NCBI GenBank assembly: GCA_031555615.1
Contig: JAVBUF010000098.1
Span: 1-24,013 of the forward strand
Reading direction: 5' to 3'
Source of the DNA: UBA935 sp031555615
GTDB lineage: Bacteria > Bacillota > Clostridia > Lachnospirales > Lachnospiraceae
Length of the DNA: 24,013 nt
This document shows, piece by piece, positions 15,119 to 23,533 of the stretch. Each line of letters starts with the position of its first letter. Position 1 is the first letter of the stretch. Below the pieces are notes generated by a model that ran no database searches, was not told where the DNA came from, and was given only the letters and a program-made list of their open reading frames with translations. A program made the position numbers and the translations under genes.

Positions 15119-17668
15119 CTAATAATATTCTTCTATGTACTGCTCGAATTCTTCCATGCTCATCATTACTTTTCTCGGCTTGGTTCCTTCTTCTTCCCCC
15201 ACTACTCCTGCTTCACACAATTGATCCATAATTCTGGCCGCCCGGTTAAATCCGATCTTAAATACCCGCTGCAGCATGCCTATAGAGGCTTTATCCTTAT
15301 CAATAATAAATTTAGCCGCTTCAATAAAATATTGGTCCTTTTCGATGCCGGCATCTCCTGCTTGTCCGCCAGCCACCGTGTTTCCAATATTCATAATCTT
15401 TTCTTCGATATCCTCATTATATATATTGCCCAGTGTTTGATTTTTTAAAAATTCCACAACATCCGAAACTTCTTTGTCGGAAATAAAAGCACCCTGTACC
15501 CTGGCCGGTTTGGTATATCCCTGAGGATAAAACAGCATATCTCCTTTTCCCAGTAGTTTCTCCGCACCGTTCATATCCAGGATAGTCCGGGAATCTACGC
15601 CGCTGGAAACGCTGAATGCCACACGGCTGGGCATATTGGCTTTGATCAATCCGGTAATGACATCCACCGAAGGACGCTGGGTAGCGATGATCAGATGAAT
15701 GCCGGCAGCCCGGGCCAATTGGGCCAGACGGCAGATGGATTGCTCCACTTCCCCCGGGGAAACCATCATCAGATCCGCCAGCTCATCCACTATGATGACG
15801 ACCTGTGGCATCTTCGCGGGTGCTTCAGGATCCCCATTATCCTTCATCCCTATTACTTTCTTGTTATAACCTTTTAAATCCCGGACATTATAATCGGCAA
15901 ATTTCTGGTAACGGTCTTCCATTTCCGCCACCCCCCAGTGCAAGGCCGACGAAGCCTTCTTGGGGTCGGTCACCACTGGTATCAGCAAGTGGGGAATTCC
16001 GTTATAAACACTCAGCTCCACCACCTTGGGATCGATCATGATCAGCTTCACATCATCCGGATGGGCTTTATACAAAATACTCATGATCAGGGTATTGATA
16101 CATACTGATTTACCGGAACCGGTGGCACCTGCGATCAGCATGTGAGGCATCTTGGCAATATCGGAAATCACCGTCTTGCCGGCAATATCCTTCCCCACTG
16201 CAAAAGCGATATCCGAGGGGAATTCTTTAAACTCTTTGGTATCGATCAAATCCCTGAAGGATACTGCCGAATTTTCTTTGTTTGGCACCTCAATACCGAT
16301 AGCTGCCTTACCTGGAATAGGAGCTTCAATCCGAATATCAGTAGCGGCCAGATTTAATTTAATGTCATCGGCAAGTCCCACGACTTTACTGACCTTAACC
16401 CCCTGTTCCGGCTGCAGCTCATATCTGGTCACCGCCGGTCCCTGACTAATATCGGTAATAGTCACTCTCACTCCAAAGGTTTGCAGGGTCTGCTGTAATT
16501 TCTGGGCGGTTTCTTTCAGTTCTCTGGTTTGATCCCCTTTGCCCTTGCTGCTTCCCGGCTTTAGCTTGGATAATGGCGGGAATATGTATTTCTTAGGCGT
16601 CCGCTGTTCCGCTTTATTGATTTCCTTAACAATATCCGATTCCGTCTTTGGGGTTGGCACCTGTACTGTCTCTCTTGAACCCTCCCGCTTCACCGGCTCC
16701 GGATATTCGGTTTTCTCCGGCTCTTTGACCGGGGCTTTCAGCTCATGTATTTCCTGATGTTCTTCTTCGTATTCTTCGGCAGGCACTCCGTTAATTCTGA
16801 TTTGGTGAAAATCCAAATTGCCGGCGATCTGCTCTTCGAAGTCTTCCAATGTAATCTCGTGGATATCATCTCTGACCTTCTCCGGCGTGCCGTCCTCTTT
16901 GCCTAAGGCCGTATTCATCATTACTCCTGCGACTTTTTTATCCATGCGGAGAATCTTTTCATTTTCCGCCTCTTCGGCCCGGCGTTTCTTTTCTTCTTCC
17001 CATTCTTCTCTTTTTATTCTGTTGCGTTCTTTTCTGATGGCCACATCCTCGATAGACCGTTCAACCATTTTCTTTCCGCTTGTCTTCATTCCGGACACAA
17101 AAGAGCGTTCGGTAATGATTACCACCGAAATAATGCCCAGTACCACAATGGCCAGAACAGAACCAACAATCCCTAAAAAGTGATAACATAAGTAAGCAAG
17201 GGAACCTGCAATCACTCCCCCGCCATTATGATTCTCCGCACATCTGCTATAGATTTCTTTTATTTCATATATGGTGTCCGCCGTCATCTTAGCCGATACC
17301 AGATCACATACAATGCCTGCCAACAGATACAAAACTACTCCGGCAGCAATCTTGCGGCCGGCTATAAAGCTTCCCCTGTTGGAAATTCCGAAAGCGGTAA
17401 GTAAAAACAAAAAAATCGGCGTAATATATGCCGGCAAACCAAAAATACCAAACATAATATCACTTACGGTATTACCTACAACTCCCATTATACTGAAATT
17501 ACATAAAAATAAAAACACTGCCGCTGCCAGCATTGCAATGATTATTATTTCGTTTTTTATTGCACTATCCATCGGTTTACTTTGGCTCACCGACCGGTTC
17601 GGTTTTCTGCCGCCGGCAGAAGTCTTTTTCCTTGATGCACTTGTTTTCCTTGTATTGCCCGCTGCCAT
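15119..17668 (-). CDS. ftsK: FtsK/SpoIIIE DNA translocase
   Basis: An 849-residue membrane-anchored dsDNA pump that clears chromosome DNA from the division or sporulation septum. There is a basic N-terminus, about four membrane segments (about 38-64, 68-94, 105-125, 155-186), a charged coiled-coil and Pro/Glu-rich linker (about 190-365), then the motor. Motor motifs are Walker A GATGSGKS at 514-521, IDPKVVELSVYNGIPHLL (545-562), Walker B VVIIVDELADLM (623-634) and ATQRPSVDVITG. The C-terminal winged-helix gamma domain (about 780-849, IGMLQRVFKIGFNRAARIM) reads KOPS/SRS DNA signs. The tepA-ftsK order echoes Bacillus ymfB-spoIIIE. A consensus promoter lies directly upstream, and this gene heads a long run of same-strand genes. 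Whether it serves as SpoIIIE, FtsK or both cannot be told from sequence. Confidence 0.96.
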   Translation of the reverse strand: MAAGNTRKTSASRKKTSAGGRKPNRSVSQSKPMDSAIKNEIIIIAMLAAAVFLFLCNFSIMGVVGNTVSDIMFGIFGLPAYITPIFLFLLTAFGISNRGSFIAGRKIAAGVVLYLLAGIVCDLVSAKMTADTIYEIKEIYSRCAENHNGGGVIAGSLAYLCYHFLGIVGSVLAIVVLGIISVVIITERSFVSGMKTSGKKMVERSIEDVAIRKERNRIKREEWEEEKKRRAEEAENEKILRMDKKVAGVMMNTALGKEDGTPEKVRDDIHEITLEDFEEQIAGNLDFHQIRINGVPAEEYEEEHQEIHELKAPVKEPEKTEYPEPVKREGSRETVQVPTPKTESDIVKEINKAEQRTPKKYIFPPLSKLKPGSSKGKGDQTRELKETAQKLQQTLQTFGVRVTITDISQGPAVTRYELQPEQGVKVSKVVGLADDIKLNLAATDIRIEAPIPGKAAIGIEVPNKENSAVSFRDLIDTKEFKEFPSDIAFAVGKDIAGKTVISDIAKMPHMLIAGATGSGKSVCINTLIMSILYKAHPDDVKLIMIDPKVVELSVYNGIPHLLIPVVTDPKKASSALHWGVAEMEDRYQKFADYNVRDLKGYNKKVIGMKDNGDPEAPAKMPQVVIIVDELADLMMVSPGEVEQSICRLAQLARAAGIHLIIATQRPSVDVITGLIKANMPSRVAFSVSSGVDSRTILDMNGAEKLLGKGDMLFYPQGYTKPARVQGAFISDKEVSDVVEFLKNQTLGNIYNEDIEEKIMNIGNTVAGGQAGDAGIEKDQYFIEAAKFIIDKDKASIGMLQRVFKIGFNRAARIMDQLCEAGVVGEEEGTKPRKVMMSMEEFEQYIEEYY

Positions 17669-17714
17669 TTACCTCTACCTCAAAAGTACATACTTATCTA
17701 TTTTCATTCGTAAT

Positions 17715-17743
17715 ATTATATCATCAAATTTTCTTTTCTTCAA
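17715..17743 (-). promoter_or_regulatory. Sigma-A-type promoter for the ftsK operon
   Basis: On the minus strand TTGAAG (17743-17738) is followed after 17 bases by TATAAT (17720-17715). This is a perfect -10, a 4/6 -35 and ideal spacing. The -35 lies within the last tepA codons. The predicted start of transcription is about 40 bases before the ftsK ATG. No terminator was seen in the short gaps downstream, so it may serve many genes towards rlmH and pdp. Confidence 0.75.
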
Positions 17744-18425
17744 TCATTTCATGTAATTTAGCAATCGCCTCCCTAATTCCCCCTGTTTCATTGATGATCC
17801 CTTCTTTTACCGCTTCTTCTCCCACCAGGATACTTCCCACATCTTTGGTCAGAAACCCGGTCTCCATCATCAGCTGCTCCAGCCGTTCCCGGTTGATTCC
17901 GCAATGCGTACACACAAATCCGGTTATCCGGTCCTGTATCTGCTTAAAGTACTCAAAGGTCTGGGGCACACCGATCACCATCCCATTCAACCGGACCGGA
18001 TGTATAACCATGGTTCCGGTAGGTACCACAAAGGAATAATCGGTACTCACTGCAATGGGCACACCAATAGAATGGCTGCCGCCCAATACTAAGGATACGG
18101 TGGGTTTGCTTAAGGAGGCGATCATTTCCGCAATAGCAAGACCGGCTTCCACGTCTCCGCCCATGGTATTCAACAAAATCAAAACACCGTCTATTTCATT
18201 GCTGTCTTCGATGGAGGCCAGCTTGGGCAAAATGTGTTCATATTTGGTGGTTTTGGAATTACTGCTGAGATTTTCATGTCCTTCGATTTCCCCGATAATT
18301 GTAATCAAATGTATTTTATGCGCCTGTTCATTCTTGTCCAGCATGGATTGCCCGGTTTGTTCAATCCTCTCATCTTTAAGCTTTTCATCCTTCAGTTTTT
18401 CATCTTCTTGTTTTTTACTTCCCAT
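17724..18425 (-). CDS. tepA: ClpP-like serine protease TepA (YmfB)
   Basis: This 233-residue ClpP-fold protease lies upstream of ftsK/spoIIIE, as Bacillus tepA (ymfB) does. The core shows LNTMGGDVEAGLAIAE (85-100, oxyanion side) and GGSHSIGVPIAVS (115-127) with the likely nucleophile Ser119. His142 lies in MVIHPVRL and the likely Asp195 in FLTKDVGS, so the triad looks complete. The VGEEAVKEGIINETGG tail matches ClpP-type ends. The N-terminal 35 residues are charged and repetitive (EKLKDEKLKDER) and look disordered. The Bacillus homologue has been linked to translocation and signal-peptide degradation; that role here is by homology only. GGAGG precedes the ATG. A terminator lies 26 bases upstream of the start. 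Confidence 0.92.
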   Translation of the reverse strand: MGSKKQEDEKLKDEKLKDERIEQTGQSMLDKNEQAHKIHLITIIGEIEGHENLSSNSKTTKYEHILPKLASIEDSNEIDGVLILLNTMGGDVEAGLAIAEMIASLSKPTVSLVLGGSHSIGVPIAVSTDYSFVVPTGTMVIHPVRLNGMVIGVPQTFEYFKQIQDRITGFVCTHCGINRERLEQLMMETGFLTKDVGSILVGEEAVKEGIINETGGIREAIAKLHEMIEEKKI

Positions 18426-18452
18426 GTTATTAACCCTCCTTTATTTTCACAA

Positions 18453-18480
18453 AAAAAAGAACTGTACCCAGTTCTTTTTT
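18453..18480 (-). terminator. Rho-independent terminator after the unknown membrane protein gene
   Basis: A 12-base-pair stem (AAAAAAGAACTG / CAGTTCTTTTTT) with a 4-base loop is followed on the minus strand by further Ts, eight in all. It begins 23 bases after the stop at 18503. Because the stem is symmetric with an A run on the other side, it could work in both directions. It leaves only about 25 bases before the tepA ATG. Confidence 0.85.
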
Positions 18481-18502
18481 ATTATTTACTATTGTTGCCA
18501 AA

Positions 18503-20032
18503 CTATACCTTCAAATCATAATCCGCATCATCCGCAACATTTACGTCGTAATACATTTTTTCCACAGGAACTTTAAAAGGAAAATCCATTCCTTTTTTAA
18601 CCGGTTTTGGCGGCAGCGGCAACGGATTTTCAATATATTTAATTCCGGTGGAAGTATCATAGCGTGAGGTCTCTTCGGACACTGCTGCAACTGCGGCGGT
18701 TTCTCCTGCCTTTTCCACTTTTTCCCAACCTTTCCCGCCGGCTTTTTCCGTATCTCCGGCTTCCATACTGACTTTACTGTCAACTTTACTGCCTGCATTG
18801 AGGCCGGCTCTGACCAATCCCTGCAGGCCGCTGCCGGCCAGGACGCTCCATACCAGGGTAACCCACATTTGCTGGTTCAAAGCAGTCATACCAAATATCG
18901 GACCAACCACACATAATACCAGCATGATTATTGCCCAAACTGACATTTCCGGCTTAACATTCAGCCAAAAGGCTGCGATTAAAAATACAGAAAATATCAA
19001 TATTACCGCCAATACCCCCATATTTTCCATGGGCCAGACGACGGAAAACTGAATCCTCAGCGGGTACTGTGAGCACCACCTTTGCAGATTCTCAACCACT
19101 GTGCTGCTTTTAACAATTGCTTCCCGAAAAAGCATAATAAAGCTTCCGGCAATAAATCCGCCTAAAAAAATTGCTGCTTTTGCCCACACTGATATGATTT
19201 TTTGCGTTTTTTCTGCGATATAAAACAAATAAATAGCTATCACCGGCAATAGTATTCCCAATATATCGTAATAAAGTAAAATACCGCACATCCCTCCGAT
19301 AAGCAGTGATCCTATTATTTGTATTTTTTTTGACTGCCATTTCCCAGCCCTTGTTTTGCTATAGAATATTGATAAAATCAGCAACAACAGACTCCACAGA
19401 AACATAAAAAACACTTCCGGTTCAAACATCATTACCGCTTTTATCCACTCGTCGGAGCAAATCAGCAACAGCCCGGCACTAAAAGCCACGATTCTGCCAC
19501 ATAACATCCGCAATGCAAAATAGATCATTACTATGGTTAAAATTTGTAATATGAACTGCAAATAAAAAACAATTTCTGCCTTATTACCTAAAAATGAAAA
19601 AAAAACGGAAAGGGTATCTACATATAAAGACGATACACCCGACAGCATACCTCGTCCCGTTTCACCACTTTGAACAAGGGCATTCCCTAACAGCGGAGCC
19701 CGTCCGCCCTCTGCCGGCACCATCCGGTATAAAAAACGAAGCACAAATAGCGCAACCGCTAAAACCCAAAAGCCTATTTCCGCCCCTACAAAAAAACCCT
19801 TTCCGAACTGTTTTTTTCCACAGCTTCGGCTGATTGCATAGACCATCCCCCCGCAGATAACGGCTATAATCAAAGAAAGACCAATGAGACCGGTTCGGAT
19901 CAGCACCACCTTATTAACAGGCAGATAATCACTTACCTGACCGGCGGCCTGCGCCATCAGAAAAATCGTATATACGGCAAAAAGAAACCACCACACATAG
20001 CTAATCCACGATTTTTTAATTTCCATCCTCAT
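18503..20032 (-). CDS. Polytopic membrane protein, function unknown (glycosyltransferase-like topology)
   Basis: The protein has 509 residues with about eleven hydrophobic segments between residues 11 and 408. The long loop after segment 3 (about 104-136) and the SDEWIKAVMMFEPEVFFMFLW segment (193-213) recall PMT/ArnT-type (GT39-like) membrane glycosyltransferases, but no catalytic motif could be fixed. The cytosolic tail of about 100 residues has a Lys/Ser/Gly-rich stretch (411-445), then IENPLPLPPKPVKKGMDF (467-484) and an acidic aromatic end (YYDVNVADDADYDLKV, 494-509). I recall similar NPLPLP...MDF...DD tails on other Lachnospiraceae membrane proteins. AAGGA lies 6 bases before the ATG at 20032; the second ATG at 20026 is also possible. 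It follows metY and is closed by a strong terminator. Confidence 0.8.
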   Translation of the reverse strand: MRMEIKKSWISYVWWFLFAVYTIFLMAQAAGQVSDYLPVNKVVLIRTGLIGLSLIIAVICGGMVYAISRSCGKKQFGKGFFVGAEIGFWVLAVALFVLRFLYRMVPAEGGRAPLLGNALVQSGETGRGMLSGVSSLYVDTLSVFFSFLGNKAEIVFYLQFILQILTIVMIYFALRMLCGRIVAFSAGLLLICSDEWIKAVMMFEPEVFFMFLWSLLLLILSIFYSKTRAGKWQSKKIQIIGSLLIGGMCGILLYYDILGILLPVIAIYLFYIAEKTQKIISVWAKAAIFLGGFIAGSFIMLFREAIVKSSTVVENLQRWCSQYPLRIQFSVVWPMENMGVLAVILIFSVFLIAAFWLNVKPEMSVWAIIMLVLCVVGPIFGMTALNQQMWVTLVWSVLAGSGLQGLVRAGLNAGSKVDSKVSMEAGDTEKAGGKGWEKVEKAGETAAVAAVSEETSRYDTSTGIKYIENPLPLPPKPVKKGMDFPFKVPVEKMYYDVNVADDADYDLKV

Positions 20033-20068
20033 AAGCCTTCCTTTTCACTTTTTTCTTTTGTTTTTCCG

Positions 20069-20096
20069 GCGTGAGTTTCATATCATTAACTCACGC
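20069..20096 (-). repeat. Hairpin overlapping the metY stop codon
   Basis: GCGTGAGTT and AACTCACGC form a perfect 9-base-pair stem with a 10-base loop. One arm begins inside the metY TAG. On the minus strand the following bases are A-rich, not T-rich, so it does not look like a standard terminator. It may stabilise or process the metY message and tune read-through to the next gene. Confidence 0.6.
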
Positions 20097-21370
20097 TAGG
20101 CAAATGCAAGGGCCTGCTCCAAATCCGCTATAATATCTTCAATATGTTCAATCCCTACAGAAAACCGAATCAAGTCGGGAGCCACACCGGCTTCCTTCAA
20201 CTGTTGGTCATTCATCTGGCGGTGGGTATGGCTGGCCGGATGCAGGACACTGGTCCGGGCATCGGCAACATGGGTTACAATTGCGGCCAGTTTTAAGCGG
20301 TCCATCATCTGCTCCGCGCCTTCCCTGCCGGATTTTAAACCAAAAGAGATTACACCGCAGCTTCCCTTTGGCATATATTTCCGGGCCAGCGAATAATAAC
20401 GGTTTCCCGGCAATCCGGGATAATTTACCCAGGCTACCTTTTCATGTTTTTCCAAATATTCAGCTACAGCCTGGGCATTAGCACAATGACGCTCCATCCT
20501 CAGAGGCAATGTTTCCAGACCAACATTAAGTAAAAATGCATTCTGGGGTGACTGCATCGATCCCAGATCTCTCATCAACTGTACCGTTGCTTTGGTTATG
20601 TAAGCACCCTTGCCAAATTTCTCAGAATAAATGATTCCGTGATAGGAATCATCCGGTGTGCACAATCCCGGAAATTTATCCGGGTATTTACCGAAATCAA
20701 AATTTCCCGAATCCACAATCGCACCACCCAGACTGATGGCATGTCCATCCATATATTTGGAAGTGGAATGGGTTACAATATCCGCTCCCCATAAAAAGGG
20801 ATTGCAGTTAATGGGGGTTGCAAAAGTATTATCTACAATCAGCGGCACCTGATGTTCATGGGCCACCTTGGCAAATTTTTCAATGTCAATTACCACCAAT
20901 GCCGGATTGGCAACGGTTTCGGCCATCACACATTTGGTATTCTCCTGAAAAGCCTTACCGATTTCTTCGGCAGATGCATCCGGATCTACGATAGTGCAGG
21001 ATATGCCCATTTTCTGCATCGTTACGGTAATCAGGTTAAAGGTTCCGCCATAAACGGTGCTGGACAGCACCACATGATCACCTGCTTCACAGATATTAAA
21101 AATCGCATAATAATTGGCTGCCTGTCCGGAGGCCGTCAGCATGGCTGCCACACCACCCTCCAGCTCGCAAATCTTCTGTGCCACAAAATCATTGGTGGGA
21201 TTCTGCAATCGGGAATAAAAATACCCGGAAGCTTCCAGATCGAACAGTTTTCCCATCTCTTCTGAACTTTCATACTTAAAGGTTGTGCTCTGATAAATGG
21301 GCAGCACTCTGGGCTCCCCATTTCCCGGTTTCCAGCCTGACTGGATACAGATCGTTTCTTTCTTCATCAT
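20096..21370 (-). CDS. metY: O-acetylhomoserine sulfhydrylase (aminocarboxypropyltransferase)
   Basis: A 424-residue PLP enzyme of the Cys/Met metabolism family, converting O-acetylhomoserine and sulfide (or methanethiol) to homocysteine (or methionine). Family marks are the IYQSTTFKY lead-in (25-33), the YFYSRLQNPT motif (50-59), ASGQAANYYAIFNI for cofactor phosphate contacts, VDNTFATP (179-186) and the PLP lysine in HSTSKYMDGH (Lys205). The C-terminal SVGIEHIEDIIADLEQAL is typical. The family includes cystathionine gamma-synthase and methionine gamma-lyase; the length and YFYSRLQNPTN pattern favour MetY. AAGGAG lies 7 bases before the first ATG. The gap to yebC is only 27 bases, leaving no room for a SAM riboswitch or T-box. 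Confidence 0.93.
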   Translation of the reverse strand: MMKKETICIQSGWKPGNGEPRVLPIYQSTTFKYESSEEMGKLFDLEASGYFYSRLQNPTNDFVAQKICELEGGVAAMLTASGQAANYYAIFNICEAGDHVVLSSTVYGGTFNLITVTMQKMGISCTIVDPDASAEEIGKAFQENTKCVMAETVANPALVVIDIEKFAKVAHEHQVPLIVDNTFATPINCNPFLWGADIVTHSTSKYMDGHAISLGGAIVDSGNFDFGKYPDKFPGLCTPDDSYHGIIYSEKFGKGAYITKATVQLMRDLGSMQSPQNAFLLNVGLETLPLRMERHCANAQAVAEYLEKHEKVAWVNYPGLPGNRYYSLARKYMPKGSCGVISFGLKSGREGAEQMMDRLKLAAIVTHVADARTSVLHPASHTHRQMNDQQLKEAGVAPDLIRFSVGIEHIEDIIADLEQALAFA

Positions 21371-21397
21371 TATTCTACTCCTTATTCAGCATTCGAT

Positions 21398-22126
21398 TTA
21401 TTCTTCCCAGTTGTGGTATACTGCCTGTACATCATCATCTTCATCCAGTAAATCCAGCGTTTTATTCAGATTTTTAATGGCTGTTTCATCGGTGAGTGTT
21501 ACATAATTCTGAGGAATCATGGTAACCTCTGCAGCTGCCATGGAAATTCCTGCCGCTTCCAATGCTTTATGTACTTCATCAAAGGCATCCGGGTCAGTCA
21601 GGACTTCGTAGCAATCCTCCTCTTCCGAAAAATCCTCGGCACCGGCATCTAAAGCCACCATCATCAAATCATCGGCTTCCATGTCGCATTCTTCTTTATC
21701 AATAATAATCTGTCCTTTGCGGTCAAACATAAAGGATACACAGCCGGGGGTTCCGATGCTGCCGCTGCCTTTGGAAAAAGCGCTTCTGACGTTGGCTGCC
21801 GTACGATTTTGATTATCGGTGAGGGCATCGACAATAATGGCGATTCCATTAGGTCCGTATCCTTCATAAGTGATTACCTTATAGTTGACACTGTTAACAT
21901 CTCCGGCCGCCTTCTTGATCCCTCGGTCCACGGTATCATTGGGTACATTATTGGCCTTGGCTTTGGCGATTACCTGAGCCAGCTTGCTGTTATTGGCCGG
22001 ATCAGGTCCCCCTTCCTTCACTGCTACGGCAATCTCCCTGCCGATAATGGTAAAAATTTTACCCTTAGCCGCATCGTTTTTTTCTTTCTTGTGCTTAATA
22101 TTCGCAAATTTTGAATGTCCTGACAT
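21398..22126 (-). CDS. YebC/PmpR-family regulator or translation factor
   Basis: The 242-residue protein matches the YebC/PmpR family in full. It starts MSGHSKFANIKHKKEKNDAAKGKIFT, has NNSKLAQVIAKAKANNVPNDTVDRGIKKA (47-75) and YEGYGPNGIAIIVDALTDNQNRTAANVRSAF, and ends in the acidic DEDDDVQAVYHNWEE. Family members have been described as DNA-binding regulators and more recently as factors for translation of difficult (proline-rich) stretches; which role applies is not decidable here. The Shine-Dalgarno AAGGAG is formed by the last codons of the CBS protein gene, 3 bases upstream, so translation is probably coupled. Confidence 0.95.
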   Translation of the reverse strand: MSGHSKFANIKHKKEKNDAAKGKIFTIIGREIAVAVKEGGPDPANNSKLAQVIAKAKANNVPNDTVDRGIKKAAGDVNSVNYKVITYEGYGPNGIAIIVDALTDNQNRTAANVRSAFSKGSGSIGTPGCVSFMFDRKGQIIIDKEECDMEADDLMMVALDAGAEDFSEEEDCYEVLTDPDAFDEVHKALEAAGISMAAAEVTMIPQNYVTLTDETAIKNLNKTLDLLDEDDDVQAVYHNWEE

Positions 22127-22129
22127 ACT

Positions 22130-23428
22130 TTACTCCTTTTTCGTTACCAAAACGCTGGTTATCATTTTATTTTCAACAGTTAAAATCCGGAAATTATAAC
22201 TGCCCACATCAATATCAAATTCCTCATTTTCATCCGGAATCTTATCCATCTTGGAAATCAGGAAGCCGTTGAGGGTTTCAAACTCTTCCTCCTGAAAGGA
22301 AATCTCAAACCGCTCTTCCAGGTCTTCCAGCGGGGTTTTACCTTCAATAATATACTCATCCTGATTTTCTGTTGCTTCTATGTATTCCTCATCTTCATCA
22401 TATTCATCCATTATATTGCCGACGATTTCTTCCAGAATATCCTCCATGGCAATCAGGCCTACCGTTTGACCATATTCATCAACCACAATAACCATCTGGG
22501 TTTTGGCCTGCTGCATATATTGAAACAATCCGGCAATTTTCTTTGTTTCCGGTATGAATACCGCTTCCCTGATGGGACCGCTGATTTCTGAAATAGGCAT
22601 ATGTCTTAAGCCTTCATTGGCATGAGCCCGCATGGCATCCCGCAAATGCAGGATTCCGATAATATGATCAATATTGTCCTCATATACAGGAAAACGGCTC
22701 TTGCTCTCTCCCAGCATATACTCTACCGCTTCTGCCAGGGTCACCTGCTTGTCTATGGCAAGGATATTTTTACGGTGGGTCATAATATCCTTGGCCACCT
22801 TATCCCCAAATTCAAATATATTGGTAATCATCTCTGCTTCGGTTGCCAGCAGCACCCCTTGCTCATGCCCTTCGTTAACCATGGAAATGATTTCTTCTTC
22901 TGTCACATCTTCATTTTCCTTCTCAGCCCGGATTCCAAAAAGCCATAGTATCCCTTTGGCTGTGGCCCAAATCAATCCTGTCAGGGGCCTTAGCAGAACC
23001 ATCATAAAATAAACAACATTCACTCCGGCGTAAGCCCACTTTTCCGGATGCTTGGCTGCCAGCTTCCGGGGAATCAGCATCCCGAATGTTAGTAATATGT
23101 ACATCATCACTGCTGTAGCCGCAACTATCGTAATAGCCCTGAACTGCAAATGAATAAACCGATGGCCGAAGGTAATCAGCCTGATCAGGAAAAACCCTCC
23201 CATGATCAAATGAATCAAAGTAACCACCAATTGAAAGGTATTGTTGTATATCTGCGGTTTCAGCAGCATCTCAACCAGCTTCTTTGCTCTCTTGTCTTCC
23301 TCTGCCCTGGCCGAGACCTCTTTAAAGCTTAAACTGTGTAAAGCAGAATCAAAACCGAAAAAAAATAATTCAGTTAATAAAAGTACTCCAAAAAACACGT
23401 AACTGACCGTGACACCACCGTCGTCCAT
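22130..23428 (-). CDS. CNNM/CorC-type membrane protein with CBS domains (hemolysin family)
   Basis: The protein has 432 residues from the ATG at 23428, which AAAGGAG precedes by 6 bases; the longer frame to 23470 has no ribosome site and lies at the transcription start. It has a DUF21/CNNM membrane domain (about four segments, 8-28, 64-84, 97-118, 132-165). A Bateman pair of CBS domains follows (about 212-335; IMTHRKNILAID, SRFPVYEDNIDHIIGIL, MVIVVDEYGQTVGLIAMEDILEEIVGNI). It ends with a CorC/HlyC domain (about 350-432). Family members are linked to Mg2+ or other cation efflux and are often misnamed hemolysins. In the CNNM domain the usual small-residue motif appears as FFFGFDSALHSLS. It is the first gene after a strong promoter and leads yebC-metY. 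Confidence 0.93.
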   Translation of the reverse strand: MDDGGVTVSYVFFGVLLLTELFFFGFDSALHSLSFKEVSARAEEDKRAKKLVEMLLKPQIYNNTFQLVVTLIHLIMGGFFLIRLITFGHRFIHLQFRAITIVAATAVMMYILLTFGMLIPRKLAAKHPEKWAYAGVNVVYFMMVLLRPLTGLIWATAKGILWLFGIRAEKENEDVTEEEIISMVNEGHEQGVLLATEAEMITNIFEFGDKVAKDIMTHRKNILAIDKQVTLAEAVEYMLGESKSRFPVYEDNIDHIIGILHLRDAMRAHANEGLRHMPISEISGPIREAVFIPETKKIAGLFQYMQQAKTQMVIVVDEYGQTVGLIAMEDILEEIVGNIMDEYDEDEEYIEATENQDEYIIEGKTPLEDLEERFEISFQEEEFETLNGFLISKMDKIPDENEEFDIDVGSYNFRILTVENKMITSVLVTKKE

Positions 23429-23475
23429 CTTTTTCTCCTTTAAATCAGATTTTCTTTCGCAAAATTTCACTCTAA

Positions 23476-23504
23476 ACTATACCATCCCCAGGGTATTACG
23501 TCAA
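23476..23504 (-). promoter_or_regulatory. Strong sigma-A-type promoter for the CNNM-yebC-metY operon
   Basis: On the minus strand TTGACG (23504-23499) is followed after 17 bases by TATAGT (23481-23476), preceded by TGG giving an extended -10. Both hexamers match at 5 of 6 positions. Transcription would begin near 23469, leaving a leader of about 40 bases. A short dyad CAAGA-N2-TCTTG (23502-23513) overlaps the -35 and could be an operator, though it may be chance. Confidence 0.8.
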
Positions 23505-23533
23505 GATTTCTTGCCTCTGTCACTGTATATTAC

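Noticed and set aside
17271..17756. Plus-strand open frames over the ftsK N-terminus and tepA end
   Set aside because: They are hydrophobic shadows of the ftsK membrane segments on the opposite strand, without ribosome sites or family features.
20069..20096. metY hairpin as a Rho-independent terminator
   Set aside because: The stem is good but the transcript continues with A-rich sequence, not U-rich. It was kept only as an inverted repeat.
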